Shown one piece after another: positions 50,958 through 59,676 of a stretch of DNA of 64,000 nucleotides; positions within the stretch are counted from its first letter, which is position 1; each line of letters opens with the position of its first letter. Position numbers and translations under genes: made by a program. Origin of the DNA: Histidinibacterium aquaticum (GTDB taxonomy: Bacteria > Pseudomonadota > Alphaproteobacteria > Rhodobacterales > Rhodobacteraceae). Below the pieces are notes generated by a model. The model was not told the DNA's origin. It saw only the letters and a program-made list of their open reading frames with translations, and did no database searches. The DNA lies in the NCBI RefSeq assembly GCF_008710275.1, contig NZ_VYQE01000004.1, positions 248,001 through 312,000 of the forward strand. Reading direction: 5' to 3'.

Positions 50958-51536
50958 ATGTCCCGACACCTCACGCGCCGCGGTTTCATCGCGACATCCG
51001 CGGCCGCCCTGGGCACCGGCGCGCTCGCGCAGGAGAACTCGACGGAGATCGAGGCCGACATCTCGCGCGCCACGCCCCGCAACGTATCGTCCTTCCGCTC
51101 CCTGGACTGGCGGCCCTATTTCGAGAGTCTCGCGGGCGGTGCGATCCTCTGTGACATCCGGTCCCGCGCGCTGCACTTCTGGTCGGAAGACCAGAGCATC
51201 TACAAGCTCTACCCGACCTCCGTCCCGCTGACCGAGGACCTGACCCGGCGCGGCCGGACCGAAGTGATCCGCAAGGTCGAGGGCCCGGACTGGCGCCCGA
51301 CTCCCGAGATGCAGCAGCGGAATCCCGAGTGGCCAGACTACGTACCGCCGGGGCCGAACAACCCGCTCGGCACCCACGCGCTCTACCTGTCCTGGCAGTA
51401 TTACCGCATCCACGGGACACACGACACGCGGAAGATCGGCCGGCGCAGCTCGAACGGCTGCATCGGGCTCTACAACGAGCACATCTCCGAACTCTTCAGC
51501 CTGACCGGTGTCGGGACCCAGGTGCTCTTGATCTGA
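50958..51536 (+). CDS. L,D-transpeptidase (YkuD), Tat-exported
   Basis: 192 residues from ATG 50958, with ggaggcagga upstream. Seen: twin-arginine-like signal RRGFIATSAAALGTGALA; catalytic HGTHDTRKIGRRSSNGCIGLYN near residue 157, with the S-x-G-C core. N-terminal in-frame extension back to 50841 has no signal peptide and is rejected. Second such enzyme within 2 kb, different from the lipoprotein form. Confidence 0.87.
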   Translation: MSRHLTRRGFIATSAAALGTGALAQENSTEIEADISRATPRNVSSFRSLDWRPYFESLAGGAILCDIRSRALHFWSEDQSIYKLYPTSVPLTEDLTRRGRTEVIRKVEGPDWRPTPEMQQRNPEWPDYVPPGPNNPLGTHALYLSWQYYRIHGTHDTRKIGRRSSNGCIGLYNEHISELFSLTGVGTQVLLI

Positions 51537-51581
51537 CGAAGCTGCCGGGCGAAGGTTCAGGAAGACCGACCGGAGGGCCCC

Positions 51582-51824
51582 ATGACGCGCAAGATACTCG
51601 CCGCTACCCTCGCCGCCAGCCTGGCGGCGACGTCCCTCCACGCGGACCAGCACGAGCCCGCGCCGCAGCCGACGATGGAGGGCATCGAGCAGCGCACGAT
51701 GGGCGGCTCGTTCCCCGTCGAGACGGTCGTCACCTTCGTGCTGCTTGGGATCATCGCGGCCGCGATCAGCGCCAACAACAGTAGCGGTGGTGGCGCATCG
51801 GTCGGCGCGGGGGCCGGTCGCTGA
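51582..51824 (+). CDS. Small exported membrane protein, unknown
   Basis: 80 residues. Signal peptide (about 1-21, ends LHA), a short linker with DQHEPAPQP, one hydrophobic segment VVTFVLLGIIAAAISA (about 49-64) and a Gly/Ser-rich tail. ggaggg is present upstream of the ATG. I do not recognise a family. It follows the L,D-transpeptidase gene by 45 nt and ends just before hemH on the other strand. Confidence 0.65.
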   Translation: MTRKILAATLAASLAATSLHADQHEPAPQPTMEGIEQRTMGGSFPVETVVTFVLLGIIAAAISANNSSGGGASVGAGAGR

Positions 51825-52919
51825 TCAGTCGACCCAGCCGGAGAGGTTCTCGTCGATCACGTTGACCAGCGCATCGATGTGCGCCGGATCGTCGTTGAGG
51901 CAGGGGATGTAGGTGAATTCCTCTCCCCCGGCTTCCTCGAAGCTCTCGCGGATCTCCTCGTTGATCTCCTCGAGCGTCTCGATGCAATCGGCGGAGAATG
52001 CCGGTGCACAGACCGCGATCCGCTTCTTGCCGCGTTCGGCGAGGCGGGCGACCTCCTCAACGGTGTAGGGCTGCAGCCACTCCTCGGGACCGAAGCGCGA
52101 CTGGAAGGTCGTCGTGATCTTGGTGTCGTCCCAACCGAGCCTCTCCTTCAACAGGCGCGTCGTCTTCTGGCACTGGCAGTGGTAGGGGTCGCCCTCTTCA
52201 AGGTAGCGCTTCGGCACGCCGTGGTAGGAGCAGACGAGGATGTCGGGACGGTTTTCCAGCTCGGCGTACTTGCGCTCGATCGACTGGGCGAGCGCCTCGA
52301 TGTAATCGGGCCGGTCGTAATACGGATCGACGATCCGCGCCGTCGGCTGCCAGGTCTCCTTCATCAGCGCGCGGAAGAACTGGTCATTCGCCGTTGCCGA
52401 GGTCGCGCCGGCGTAGTGCGGATAGAGCGGGAAGAAGAGGATCTTTCGGCACCCGGCCTCGACCATTTCCCGCACCTTGGACTCGGTCGAGGGATTGCCG
52501 TAGCGCATGCAGAAATCGACGCGGACCTCGCTGCCGTGGCGCTTCTTCAACTCGGCGGCGATGGAAGCGGTCTGCGACTTGGTGATCGTCATCAAGGGGG
52601 ACTCGTTCGCCTCCTCGTTCCAGATCGAGCGGTAGGCCGCGCCGCTGGAAAAGGGCCGCTTGCTCAGGATCACGAGCTGCAGGAGCGGCTGCCAGATCCA
52701 GGGGGAATAGTCGATCACCCGACGGTCAGAGAGGAACTCGCCCAGGTAACGCCGCATCGACCAGTAGTCGGTGGCATCGGGCGTGCCGAGATTGGCGAGA
52801 AGAATGCCGACCCGGGCCGGCTTGATGGCGGGATGATCCTCGGGAGCATGGGCCGGGCGCGCAGCAGTCGCGGATCCGTCCGATTTCACATCAAACATGG
52901 GCGTCGCCTCGTCCATCAT
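51825..52919 (-). CDS. hemH: Ferrochelatase
   Basis: 364 residues. Inserts Fe2+ into protoporphyrin IX, the branch that competes with Mg chelatase (bchH at 21745). Seen: ARVGILLANLGTPDATDYWSMRRYLGEFLSD, VCSYHGVPKRYLEEGDPYHCQC with the catalytic His, and FQSRFGPEEWLQPYT. Start could also be ATG at 52916 or 52898; the N-terminal 35 residues are not conserved. Only one base separates its stop from the preceding plus-strand gene. Confidence 0.95.
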   Translation of the reverse strand: MMDEATPMFDVKSDGSATAARPAHAPEDHPAIKPARVGILLANLGTPDATDYWSMRRYLGEFLSDRRVIDYSPWIWQPLLQLVILSKRPFSSGAAYRSIWNEEANESPLMTITKSQTASIAAELKKRHGSEVRVDFCMRYGNPSTESKVREMVEAGCRKILFFPLYPHYAGATSATANDQFFRALMKETWQPTARIVDPYYDRPDYIEALAQSIERKYAELENRPDILVCSYHGVPKRYLEEGDPYHCQCQKTTRLLKERLGWDDTKITTTFQSRFGPEEWLQPYTVEEVARLAERGKKRIAVCAPAFSADCIETLEEINEEIRESFEEAGGEEFTYIPCLNDDPAHIDALVNVIDENLSGWVD

Positions 52920-52962
52920 CGTCCTGGGTCTTCCCGGCCAGATAAGACTCGCGCTGATAGCG

Positions 52963-53796
52963 TCAATCTGGTCCGGGGTCGAGTTTGCGCTCCTCGGTTC
53001 CCAGGGCGTCGGCCAGCCGCTGGGCGGCGGAGCCGGGGCGCATCGGCTTCTGCTGGCTCTCGTCCGGGGCCCAGCCCGTCAGCGTAACAATCTCGAAGGT
53101 GGCGGGGATCCGGCCGTCGGGTCCTGCGAAGCGCTCCTGGTAGAGCCGCATCGCCTCCATCATGACGGCGCGCCGCGTGGGGCGGCGGAGGCGAGAGGCG
53201 AGGGCATTCTGCTCGCCCATCGCGCGCAGGTCGCGCATGAGGTGCAGCGGGCTCTCGTAAGTGGCTGTCAGGCTGAAGGAATCCGCCACCGGGAGCCCAA
53301 AACCGGCGCGCCCGAGCAGGCCTCCCAGGTCCCGGATTTCACCCATCGGAACGACCCGGGGGGAGAGGCCTCCGGTCACCTGCGCCTCGGCCTCGGCAAG
53401 GCAGGCGCGCAGCTCGTGGAGGGTCTGCCCACCGAAGAGCGCTGCCAGCAGGAGCCCGTCGGCGCGAAGCGCCCTGCGGCACTGCACGAGCTGTCCGACC
53501 GGATCGTCGGCCCAATGCAGGGCGAGGGCATGGACCACGAGATCGAGCGAGCCCGGCTCCAGATCCAGCGTCTCAGTGTCGCAGGCGATGCGCGCCTCCG
53601 GCATCGCGGTGCGCCATGGCTCGGGCCAGCCGGTGACGACGGCGCGGTCGCTAAAGCTCCTGTTAATATCCGCGAGTCTATCCTGAGCCTCGTCGAGAAC
53701 GGCCTCGTGCAGAAAGAGGGCCGGATCGGCGCGGCGGGCCCGGGCGCGGTGGTGCTCGAGGGCGGCGCGATCGGTCAGTTGGGGCGTGGATGTCAT
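52963..53796 (-). CDS. NDUFAF5/BioC-like SAM-dependent protein
   Basis: 277 residues. Methyltransferase-like fold of the C20orf7/NDUFAF5 family, which in mitochondria helps assemble complex I. Seen: RADPALFLHEAVLDEAQDRL at the N-terminus, LDLVVHALALHWADDPVGQL near residue 85 and ALFGGQTLHELR. The glycine-rich motif I of class I methyltransferases is not visible; the position has AVVTGWPEPW instead. So it may bind SAM atypically or hydroxylate. Divergent from comF by 29 nt. Confidence 0.78.
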   Translation of the reverse strand: MTSTPQLTDRAALEHHRARARRADPALFLHEAVLDEAQDRLADINRSFSDRAVVTGWPEPWRTAMPEARIACDTETLDLEPGSLDLVVHALALHWADDPVGQLVQCRRALRADGLLLAALFGGQTLHELRACLAEAEAQVTGGLSPRVVPMGEIRDLGGLLGRAGFGLPVADSFSLTATYESPLHLMRDLRAMGEQNALASRLRRPTRRAVMMEAMRLYQERFAGPDGRIPATFEIVTLTGWAPDESQQKPMRPGSAAQRLADALGTEERKLDPGPD

Positions 53797-53825
53797 GCAG
53801 GCTCATCTAAGAGGATGAGCTCCCG

Positions 53826-54536
53826 ATGCAAAGCGCACTTCGCCTGCTTTACCCCGCCCAGTGCCTGATGTGTGAGGAGCGCACGGCGATTGAGTTCGCC
53901 CTCTGCGGCACCTGCTGGGCCGAGACGCCTTTCATCACCGGCCTCTCCTGCGACCAGTGCGGTGCGGCTCTGCCGGGCGAGGCGGATGGCGCATCCGTCC
54001 TTTGCGACGATTGCCTGACCATCGCCCGTCCGTGGGAGCGGGGGCGGGCGGCGCTGTCCTACCGCGACTTGGGTCGGCGAATCGTTCTCGCTCTCAAGCA
54101 CGGCGACCGGACCGACCTCGCGCGCCCGGCCGCGACCTGGATGGCCGGCGCGGCGGGCCCCCTGCTGAGGGAGGAATCTGTCATCGTCCCCGTCCCGCTG
54201 CATTGGACCCGCCTCGTGAAGCGGCGCTACAATCAGGCCGCTCTGCTCGCCAACGCGCTGGGCCGCGAGACGGGCCGCCGTGTCATCCCTGATCTCCTGG
54301 CCCGCCGGCTGCGGACCCAGCCGCTGGGCGGAAAGAGCCGGGACGCTCGTTTCGCTGCACTGGCCGAGGCCATCGTCCCACGGGGACGCGGCCGGTTGGA
54401 CGGAGAACCGGTGCTTCTGGTCGACGACGTGATGACCTCCGGCGCCACGCTCGCGGCGGCGGCGGAGGCCGCAGGAACCGCCGGAGCCGGATCGATTGAC
54501 GTGCTGACACTGGCCCGAGCGGAGAAAGACCCTTAG
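53826..54536 (+). CDS. ComF-family phosphoribosyltransferase-like protein
   Basis: 236 residues. Seen: two zinc-ribbon pairs near the N-terminus (CLMC...CGTC and CDQC...CDDC) and a C-terminal phosphoribosyltransferase motif VLLVDDVMTSGATLAAAAEA. ComF proteins take part in DNA uptake in competent bacteria, but many non-competent alphaproteobacteria keep one. Starts with good spacing; grxC follows 27 nt later. Confidence 0.88.
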   Translation: MQSALRLLYPAQCLMCEERTAIEFALCGTCWAETPFITGLSCDQCGAALPGEADGASVLCDDCLTIARPWERGRAALSYRDLGRRIVLALKHGDRTDLARPAATWMAGAAGPLLREESVIVPVPLHWTRLVKRRYNQAALLANALGRETGRRVIPDLLARRLRTQPLGGKSRDARFAALAEAIVPRGRGRLDGEPVLLVDDVMTSGATLAAAAEAAGTAGAGSIDVLTLARAEKDP

Positions 54537-54563
54537 ATCATGGTGAAACCGGAAGGGATCACC

Positions 54564-54821
54564 ATGAAACCTGTCGAAATCTACACCACCCCGATCTGCG
54601 GCTTCTGCCATGCCGCCAAACGCCTTCTCACCCAGAAGGGCGTGAGCTTCACCGAGATCGACGTGCTCACCGACCCCTCTCGGAAGGGCGAGATGATCGA
54701 ACGCGCGAACGGAAAGCGGACCGTGCCCCAGATCTTCGTGGGCGAGACGCATGTCGGCGGGTGCGACGAGCTCTACGCTCTCGACCGCGCGGGCAAGCTC
54801 GACCCGCTGCTCGCGGCGTGA
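54564..54821 (+). CDS. grxC: Glutaredoxin 3
   Basis: 85 residues from ATG 54564, with agggat before it. Seen: CGFC active site in TTPICGFCHAAKRLL (usual form is CPYC), then TVPQIFVGETHVGGCDEL, the cis-Pro and glutathione-binding region. Reduces disulfides with glutathione in the cytoplasm. Its stop overlaps the next gene start (GTGA). Confidence 0.92.
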   Translation: MKPVEIYTTPICGFCHAAKRLLTQKGVSFTEIDVLTDPSRKGEMIERANGKRTVPQIFVGETHVGGCDELYALDRAGKLDPLLAA

Positions 54822-55648
54822 GGGCCGCCCTCCTCCAGCTGACCAGTTCGGACGATCCCGGCGAGAACCGCGAGACCGTCCGCTCGCTGCTGCGCGAGGC
54901 GGCGGCAGAGGGGGCACAGATCGTCTGCACGCCCGAGGTAACCAACTGCGTCAGCCAGAGCCGCACCAGGCAGAAGGAGGTTCTCTCGCACGAGGACGAC
55001 GACATCGTGCTCGCCATGGTGCGCGAGGAAGCGGCCAGGGCGGGGGTCTGGGTCTCCCTGGGCTCCATCGCGGTGAAGACGGGCGATGCCGACGGCAGGT
55101 TCGCCAACCGCTCGCTGCTTGTGACCCCGGACGGAGAGATCGCGGCGCGCTACGACAAGGCGCATATGTTCGACGTGGAGGTCTCCGAGACCGAGACATA
55201 CCGGGAGAGTGCGGGCTACCGGCCGGGTACTCGGCTTGCTCTGGCGGAGACGCCGATCGGGCCGGTCGGCCTTTCGGTCTGTTACGACCTGCGGTTTCCC
55301 TATCTCTACCGGCGGCTCGCGCATGCGGGGGCGGAGGTTCTCCTCGTTCCTTCCGCCTTCTCGCCCGTCACGGGGGCGGCGCACTGGGAGCCGTTGCTCC
55401 GGGCACGGGCCATCGAGTGCGGCGCCTGGGTCCTGGCCGCGGCCCAGACCGGCGGGCACCGGGCCGAGCGGGGAAAGGCGCGCCGGACCTACGGGCACGC
55501 CATGGCTGTCTCGCCCTGGGGCGAGGTGGTGCTCGACATGGGGACCGAACCGGGCATCGGCTACGTCGAGATCGACCGGGGGGCCGTCGCGGAAGCGCGG
55601 CGGAAGGTACCGTCCCTGACCCATGACAAGGAGCTTTCGGGACCGTGA
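54818..55648 (+). CDS. Nit1/nitrilase-family carbon-nitrogen hydrolase
   Basis: 276 residues with GTG start. Seen: nitrilase catalytic triad: Glu in CTPEVTN, Lys in RYDKAHMFD, Cys in LSVCYDLRFP, plus RARAIECGAWVLAAAQTG. The branch (Nit1) hydrolyses deaminated glutathione and similar amides, which fits next to a glutaredoxin gene. Forms one unit with grxC and the MarR-type regulator. Confidence 0.88.
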   Translation: MRAALLQLTSSDDPGENRETVRSLLREAAAEGAQIVCTPEVTNCVSQSRTRQKEVLSHEDDDIVLAMVREEAARAGVWVSLGSIAVKTGDADGRFANRSLLVTPDGEIAARYDKAHMFDVEVSETETYRESAGYRPGTRLALAETPIGPVGLSVCYDLRFPYLYRRLAHAGAEVLLVPSAFSPVTGAAHWEPLLRARAIECGAWVLAAAQTGGHRAERGKARRTYGHAMAVSPWGEVVLDMGTEPGIGYVEIDRGAVAEARRKVPSLTHDKELSGP

Positions 55649-56088
55649 GCGATGCGACCGACAGTCTCGCGGTCTCGCTCTTTTCCGAGATCATCACGGT
55701 GGAGCAGCTCGCCCGGACCAGCGTCGCGCGGATTCTGCCCAAGGGGATGGAGCTGAGCCAGTTCGCGGTCCTCAACCACCTTGCCCATACCGGGCTGGAG
55801 CGGAGCCCGGCGCAGCTGGCGCGGAGCTTTCACCTGACCCGGGGGGCGATGACCAATACCCTGAGAAAGCTCGAATGGGCGGGATGGGTTCACGTCAGGC
55901 CCGACTGGGACGACGCTCGGCGCAAGATGGTCTCGATCTCGCCGGCCGGGCTGAAGGCTCGGAATGCCGCGCTGGAGGCGATCACGCCTCTGATCGCCGA
56001 GGTCACGCGAAAGGTGGGACCCGAGAAGGTCCGTGCGGCGTTGCCGGTGCTGAGAGAGCTCAGGCTGAGGCTTCTGGCCGACGACTGA
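55645..56088 (+). CDS. MarR-family regulator
   Basis: 147 residues, GTG start overlapping the nitrilase gene by 4 nt. Seen: winged helix-turn-helix with GMELSQFAVLNHLAHTG, ARSFHLTRGAMTNTLRKLEWAGWV and a wing WDDARRKMVSISPAG. Ligand and targets unknown. Repeat element copy 3 begins 1 nt after its stop. Confidence 0.86.
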   Translation: MSDATDSLAVSLFSEIITVEQLARTSVARILPKGMELSQFAVLNHLAHTGLERSPAQLARSFHLTRGAMTNTLRKLEWAGWVHVRPDWDDARRKMVSISPAGLKARNAALEAITPLIAEVTRKVGPEKVRAALPVLRELRLRLLADD

Positions 56089-56147
56089 GGCGTCCAAATT
56101 TGGACGCATGACTAAATTACTGTTCTGTAATCAAAAAAGGGTTAACG
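56089..56147 (+). repeat. Extragenic palindrome element, copy 3 (after marR-like gene)
   Basis: Perfect 18-bp palindrome GCGTCCAAATTTGGACGC (56090-56107), then CATGACTAAATTACTG, an A6 run and GTTAAC (56141-56146), centres 45 bp apart. Only 4 nt separate GTTAAC from the GTG start of the next gene, so here the element occupies the complete promoter region of that gene. Confidence 0.75.
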
Positions 56148-56150
56148 GGC

Positions 56151-56951
56151 GTGACGCTCACCTTTGGACTCAAGTCGCTCGGACTGGCGACCGACCTGCT
56201 CGCGATGACGGGCCTTTCTGATATCGAGAGCCTCGAGGACCGGATCGTCGTCCGGACACCCGGCGAACCGGACTACTGGTTCGGCAACACCGTGATTTTC
56301 CGGGACGACCGGATCGATCCGCGGCCGCAGGTCGAGATCTTCAACGAGCATTTCCCCGATGCCCGGCACATCGTCATCCAGTGGGATTCGCCCGGCCTGA
56401 CCGCACCGCCCGAGCATCCCGATCTGGAGGCGCTGAAGCTGGAGCTAGAGTATTCCGATGTCCTGACACTCGATGGCGTTCCAGAGGACGCGGAGCCGCC
56501 GGAGGGGATCGACCTGAGACGTATCGGCACGGACGAGGAATGGGGCCAGGTCGTTACGCTCCAGAACGAGATGGGCCTGGAGGACGGCTACGATCCCAAC
56601 GCGCACCCCGCCTATATCGAACAGCGCTTTGCCGCGGTTCGTCGGCAGATCGAGGGCGGTCTCGGCGCCTGGTTCGGGGCTTTCGACGGCGATCGGCTGG
56701 TCGGGGACATGGGCGTCCTGCACGACGACAAGGTCGCCCGGTTCCGCAGCGTGGAGACGGCCGCGAGCCACCGGCGGCGAGGCATCTGCTCGGCCCTGCT
56801 CTCCAAGACCGGGCGCTGGGTCCGGGAGCGAGCGCCGGAGGCCACGCTGGTGATCGTGGCCGATTCGGACGGCTCCGCCGGACGGCTCTACCAAGCGGCC
56901 GGTTTCCGGATGACCGAACGGATGATCGCGGCGGTGCGGCCTGGGTACTGA
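56151..56951 (+). CDS. GNAT N-acetyltransferase-like protein
   Basis: 266 residues, GTG start. Two parts: an N-terminal region (about 1-110) with DYWFGNTVIFRDD and FPDARHIVIQWDS, then a GNAT domain (about 115-266) with FRSVETAASHRRRGICSALL as acetyl-CoA motif A and GRLYQAAGFRMTER as motif B. Substrate unknown. No ribosome site is obvious: bases before GTG are part of the repeat element. Separate from the preceding MarR-type gene by 62 nt. Confidence 0.82.
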   Translation: MTLTFGLKSLGLATDLLAMTGLSDIESLEDRIVVRTPGEPDYWFGNTVIFRDDRIDPRPQVEIFNEHFPDARHIVIQWDSPGLTAPPEHPDLEALKLELEYSDVLTLDGVPEDAEPPEGIDLRRIGTDEEWGQVVTLQNEMGLEDGYDPNAHPAYIEQRFAAVRRQIEGGLGAWFGAFDGDRLVGDMGVLHDDKVARFRSVETAASHRRRGICSALLSKTGRWVRERAPEATLVIVADSDGSAGRLYQAAGFRMTERMIAAVRPGY

Positions 56952-56963
56952 GCCGCTCGGTCG

Positions 56964-57713
56964 TCAGTCCGTCGGGGCAAGGGCCGCGGTGACGTAGTTC
57001 ACCGACAGGTCGCGATCCGAGAGGCGCCAGCTCCAGGTCACCGGGTTGAAGACGAAGCCCTTGCGGTCCACCGGGTCGAGCCCGGCCTCGCGCATCAGGT
57101 CGAAGAGCTCGTCGGGCGTGATGAACTTGCGCCACTCGTGGGTGCCCTTCGGCAACCAGCGCATGACGTATTCGGCCCCGACGATGGCCATGGCGAAGCT
57201 CTTAGGATTGCGGTTGAGCGTGGAGCAGATGTGCAACCCGCCCGGCTTCAGGAGTTGCCGGCAGGCCGTGAGGTAGGCCAGCGGATCGGACACATGTTCG
57301 ACCACTTCCATGTTGAGCACGACATCGAACGTCTCGCCGTTCTCGGCCAGCGCCTCGGCGGAGGTGTGACGGTAGTCGATCTCGAGGCCGGACTGCTCGG
57401 CGTGCAGGCGGGCGACGGGGATGTTGCGCTCCGCCGCGTCGGCGCCGACGACAGTCGCGCCGAGGCGCGCCATGGGCTCGCACAGAAGTCCGCCACCGCA
57501 GCCGATATCGAGGATACGCAGGTCCTTGAACGGGGCGTCGGCAGAGAGGTCGCGGCCGAACTCTCCGGCGATCTGCGCCGTGATGTAGTCCAGCCGGCAG
57601 GGGTTGAGCATGTGCAGCGGCTTGAACTTGCCCTCCGGGTCCCACCATTCCTCGGCCATGGCCTGGAACTTGGCGACCTCGGCGTCGTCGATGGTGCTGG
57701 CGCCGGTTTGCAT
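56964..57713 (-). CDS. ubiG: Ubiquinone biosynthesis O-methyltransferase
   Basis: 249 residues from ATG 57713 (ggaggg 6 nt upstream). Performs both O-methylations in ubiquinone synthesis. Seen: [22 protein letters not shown], motif [20 protein letters not shown] (about residue 68), [11 protein letters not shown] and [21 protein letters not shown], all UbiG hallmarks. Convergent with the GNAT gene by 12 nt. Confidence 0.95.
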   Translation of the reverse strand: MQTGASTIDDAEVAKFQAMAEEWWDPEGKFKPLHMLNPCRLDYITAQIAGEFGRDLSADAPFKDLRILDIGCGGGLLCEPMARLGATVVGADAAERNIPVARLHAEQSGLEIDYRHTSAEALAENGETFDVVLNMEVVEHVSDPLAYLTACRQLLKPGGLHICSTLNRNPKSFAMAIVGAEYVMRWLPKGTHEWRKFITPDELFDLMREAGLDPVDRKGFVFNPVTWSWRLSDRDLSVNYVTAALAPTD

Positions 57714-57802
57714 GGGTCCCCTCCGTCGTGTCATTTCAGCAGGACGTGATCGCGGCCGCATTGGCGGATGCAATCCGTCATTCGCGCCTATATAGGTCAG
57801 GC

Positions 57803-58789
57803 ATGGACAAGGTCTCCGGACAAAAGCGCGCGGCGGCGCACCTTTACCCGCCCATCGACCCCTTCGATCAGCGGATGATCGACGTGGGCGACCGGCACCG
57901 GATCTACGTGGAGCAGTGCGGCAACCCGAAGGGCATTCCGGTCGTCGTTCTGCACGGCGGGCCCGGCGGCGGCTGCTCGCCCGCGATGCGCCGCTACTTC
58001 GATCCCGACCTCTACCGGATCGTGCTGTTCGACCAGCGCGGCTGCGGACGGTCGCGGCCCCATGCCAGCGTCGAGAACAACACCACCTGGCACCTCGTCG
58101 ACGATATCGAGCGGATCCGGCGCGAGCTGGGCATCGAGCGCTGGATCGTCTTCGGCGGGTCCTGGGGCGCGACCCTGGCGCTGGTCTACGCGCAGGAACA
58201 TCCCGAGCGCGCCGCGGCCTTGGCGCTGCGCGGCGTGTTCCTGATGACGCCGCCCGAGCTCGACTGGTTCTACGGCGGCGGCGCCGGCCGATTCTTCCCG
58301 GAGCTCTGGGAGAAGTTCAGCGGACTGGTTCCCGAGGACGAGCGCGACAACCTGATCGCGGCCTACCATCGGCGGCTTTTCTGCGGCGACGTGATGACCG
58401 AGACCCGTTACGCGCGGGCCTGGGCCTCCTGGGAAAACGCTCTGGCCTCGATTCACAACGAGGGGATGGGCGGCGAATCGCCGGCCGATTACGCCCGTGC
58501 CTTCGCCCGGCTCGAGAACCACTACTTCACCCATGGCGGCTTTCTCGGGGAGAAGCGGATCCTCGACCGGGTCGACCGGCTCGAGAAGGTGCCGGGAGTC
58601 ATCGTGCAGGGCCGCTACGACATGATCTGCCCGCCCTACTCGGCCTACCGGCTGTCGGAGGCCTGGCCCAAGTCTCGGCTGAAGATGATCGGGCGGGCGG
58701 GCCATGCGTTGTCCGAGCCCGGGATTTCGGCCGAGCTGGTGCGGGTCATGGACAACTTCGCCGCACGGCGCGAACGGCTGGAGGTGTGA
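57803..58789 (+). CDS. pip: Proline iminopeptidase
   Basis: 328 residues. Alpha/beta hydrolase, S33 family, releasing N-terminal proline. Seen: [21 protein letters not shown], nucleophile motif [11 protein letters not shown] (Ser), [15 protein letters not shown] (Asp) and [11 protein letters not shown] (His), so the catalytic triad is complete. ATG at 57803; the preceding 25 in-frame codons lack support. Overlaps the next gene by 1 nt (TGATG). Confidence 0.92.
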   Translation: MDKVSGQKRAAAHLYPPIDPFDQRMIDVGDRHRIYVEQCGNPKGIPVVVLHGGPGGGCSPAMRRYFDPDLYRIVLFDQRGCGRSRPHASVENNTTWHLVDDIERIRRELGIERWIVFGGSWGATLALVYAQEHPERAAALALRGVFLMTPPELDWFYGGGAGRFFPELWEKFSGLVPEDERDNLIAAYHRRLFCGDVMTETRYARAWASWENALASIHNEGMGGESPADYARAFARLENHYFTHGGFLGEKRILDRVDRLEKVPGVIVQGRYDMICPPYSAYRLSEAWPKSRLKMIGRAGHALSEPGISAELVRVMDNFAARRERLEV

Positions 58790-59562
58790 TGAGCGGACGG
58801 GCCGACCGGCGTGCTCTCCTGGCCTCGGGTCTCGCCGCGGCGGTCTTCGCCGCGTCGGGGATGCCCGTGCGCGCAGGGGCCGGACGCGGTGGCGTCCTGC
58901 GGGCCGCGGTTCCTCTCGCGGGCCTTTCGGATGCGCGCGACGGGCTGATCTACGAGACGCTGACCGAGCTGGCGCCCGACGGGACGCTGCGCGGGGCGCT
59001 GGCGACCGACTGGGAGCCAGTGGATGGTGCCCGTGCCTGGGCCCTGACCCTGCGGCCGGACGTGCGCTTTCACGACGGCCCCGCCTTCGGTGCCGACGAT
59101 GTGGTCCGGACGCTCGAGGGTGCCGTCGTCGAGGGGCCGCTGCGGGTGCGGGTGACGCTGCCCGACGCCGATCCCGACTTTCCGCTCAAGCTCGCGGTCC
59201 CCGCGCTGGCGATTCGCCGGGGTGAGCTGGGGACGGGCGCCTACGCGACGGTCGCCGAGGGCGGCGCGCGGTTCACCGCGCGGCGGCTGGAAAGCCATTG
59301 GCGCGACGGCACGGCAGGGTGGTTCGACCGGGTCGAGCTGATCGGCCTGGACCCGGGCGAGGCGCGTCTCTCGGCATTGCGCACGGGACGGGTCGATGCG
59401 GCCAGCGGGCTCGGGCTCCACGCCGAGGGTCGGCTGCGTGCGGGCGGCGATCACGAGGTCGTGCCCGGAGCGGCGGATCTCGAGGCCGTGTCCCACCGGA
59501 TCGGGCGGGGCGGTGTGCCAATGAGCCATCCGCGCTTCGCGCTTCATTGGTGGGCGGCCTGA
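58789..59562 (+). CDS. Short extracellular solute-binding protein (SBP_bac_5-like)
   Basis: 257 residues; family 5 peptide/nickel-binding proteins usually have about 500. Seen: RADRRALLASGLAAAVFAASGMPVRAGA, a Tat-like signal, then IYETLTELAPDGTLRGALATDW and WALTLRPDVRFHDGPAFGADDVVRTLE, the N-terminal lobe of the family. The second half is missing, with no frame break seen in the remaining 3' sequence. No permease gene is nearby, so it may be a scavenging or sensor protein. Confidence 0.78.
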   Translation: MSGRADRRALLASGLAAAVFAASGMPVRAGAGRGGVLRAAVPLAGLSDARDGLIYETLTELAPDGTLRGALATDWEPVDGARAWALTLRPDVRFHDGPAFGADDVVRTLEGAVVEGPLRVRVTLPDADPDFPLKLAVPALAIRRGELGTGAYATVAEGGARFTARRLESHWRDGTAGWFDRVELIGLDPGEARLSALRTGRVDAASGLGLHAEGRLRAGGDHEVVPGAADLEAVSHRIGRGGVPMSHPRFALHWWAA

Positions 59563-59585
59563 GGCCCCTTGCAATTGCGAGCCGC

Positions 59586-59676
59586 GGGGCGTATCTGCCC
59601 TGACAACAGCGGAGCGCTGGGGTCCAAACCCGGTGCCCCACCGATGAAGTGATGCGGGCCGCTGGCCCGCTTTTTT
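59586..59676 (+). ncRNA. Structured leader with premature terminator before rimP
   Basis: GGGGC (59586-59590) can pair with GCCCC (59635-59639), enclosing a 5-bp stem with a 7-nt loop (59617-59633); both resemble the acceptor and T arm of a tRNA, but no D or anticodon arm exists. A perfect 7-bp GCGGGCC/GGCCCGC hairpin (59654-59670) follows, with six T. Only 22 nt separate the T-run from the rimP ATG, so rimP must be transcribed through it: an attenuator-like layout, or read-through. Confidence 0.6.

Noticed and set aside
59586-59640. tRNA gene before rimP
   Set aside because: Acceptor and T-arm-like stems pair, but the segment is under 60 nt with no D arm, no anticodon arm and no normal T loop.
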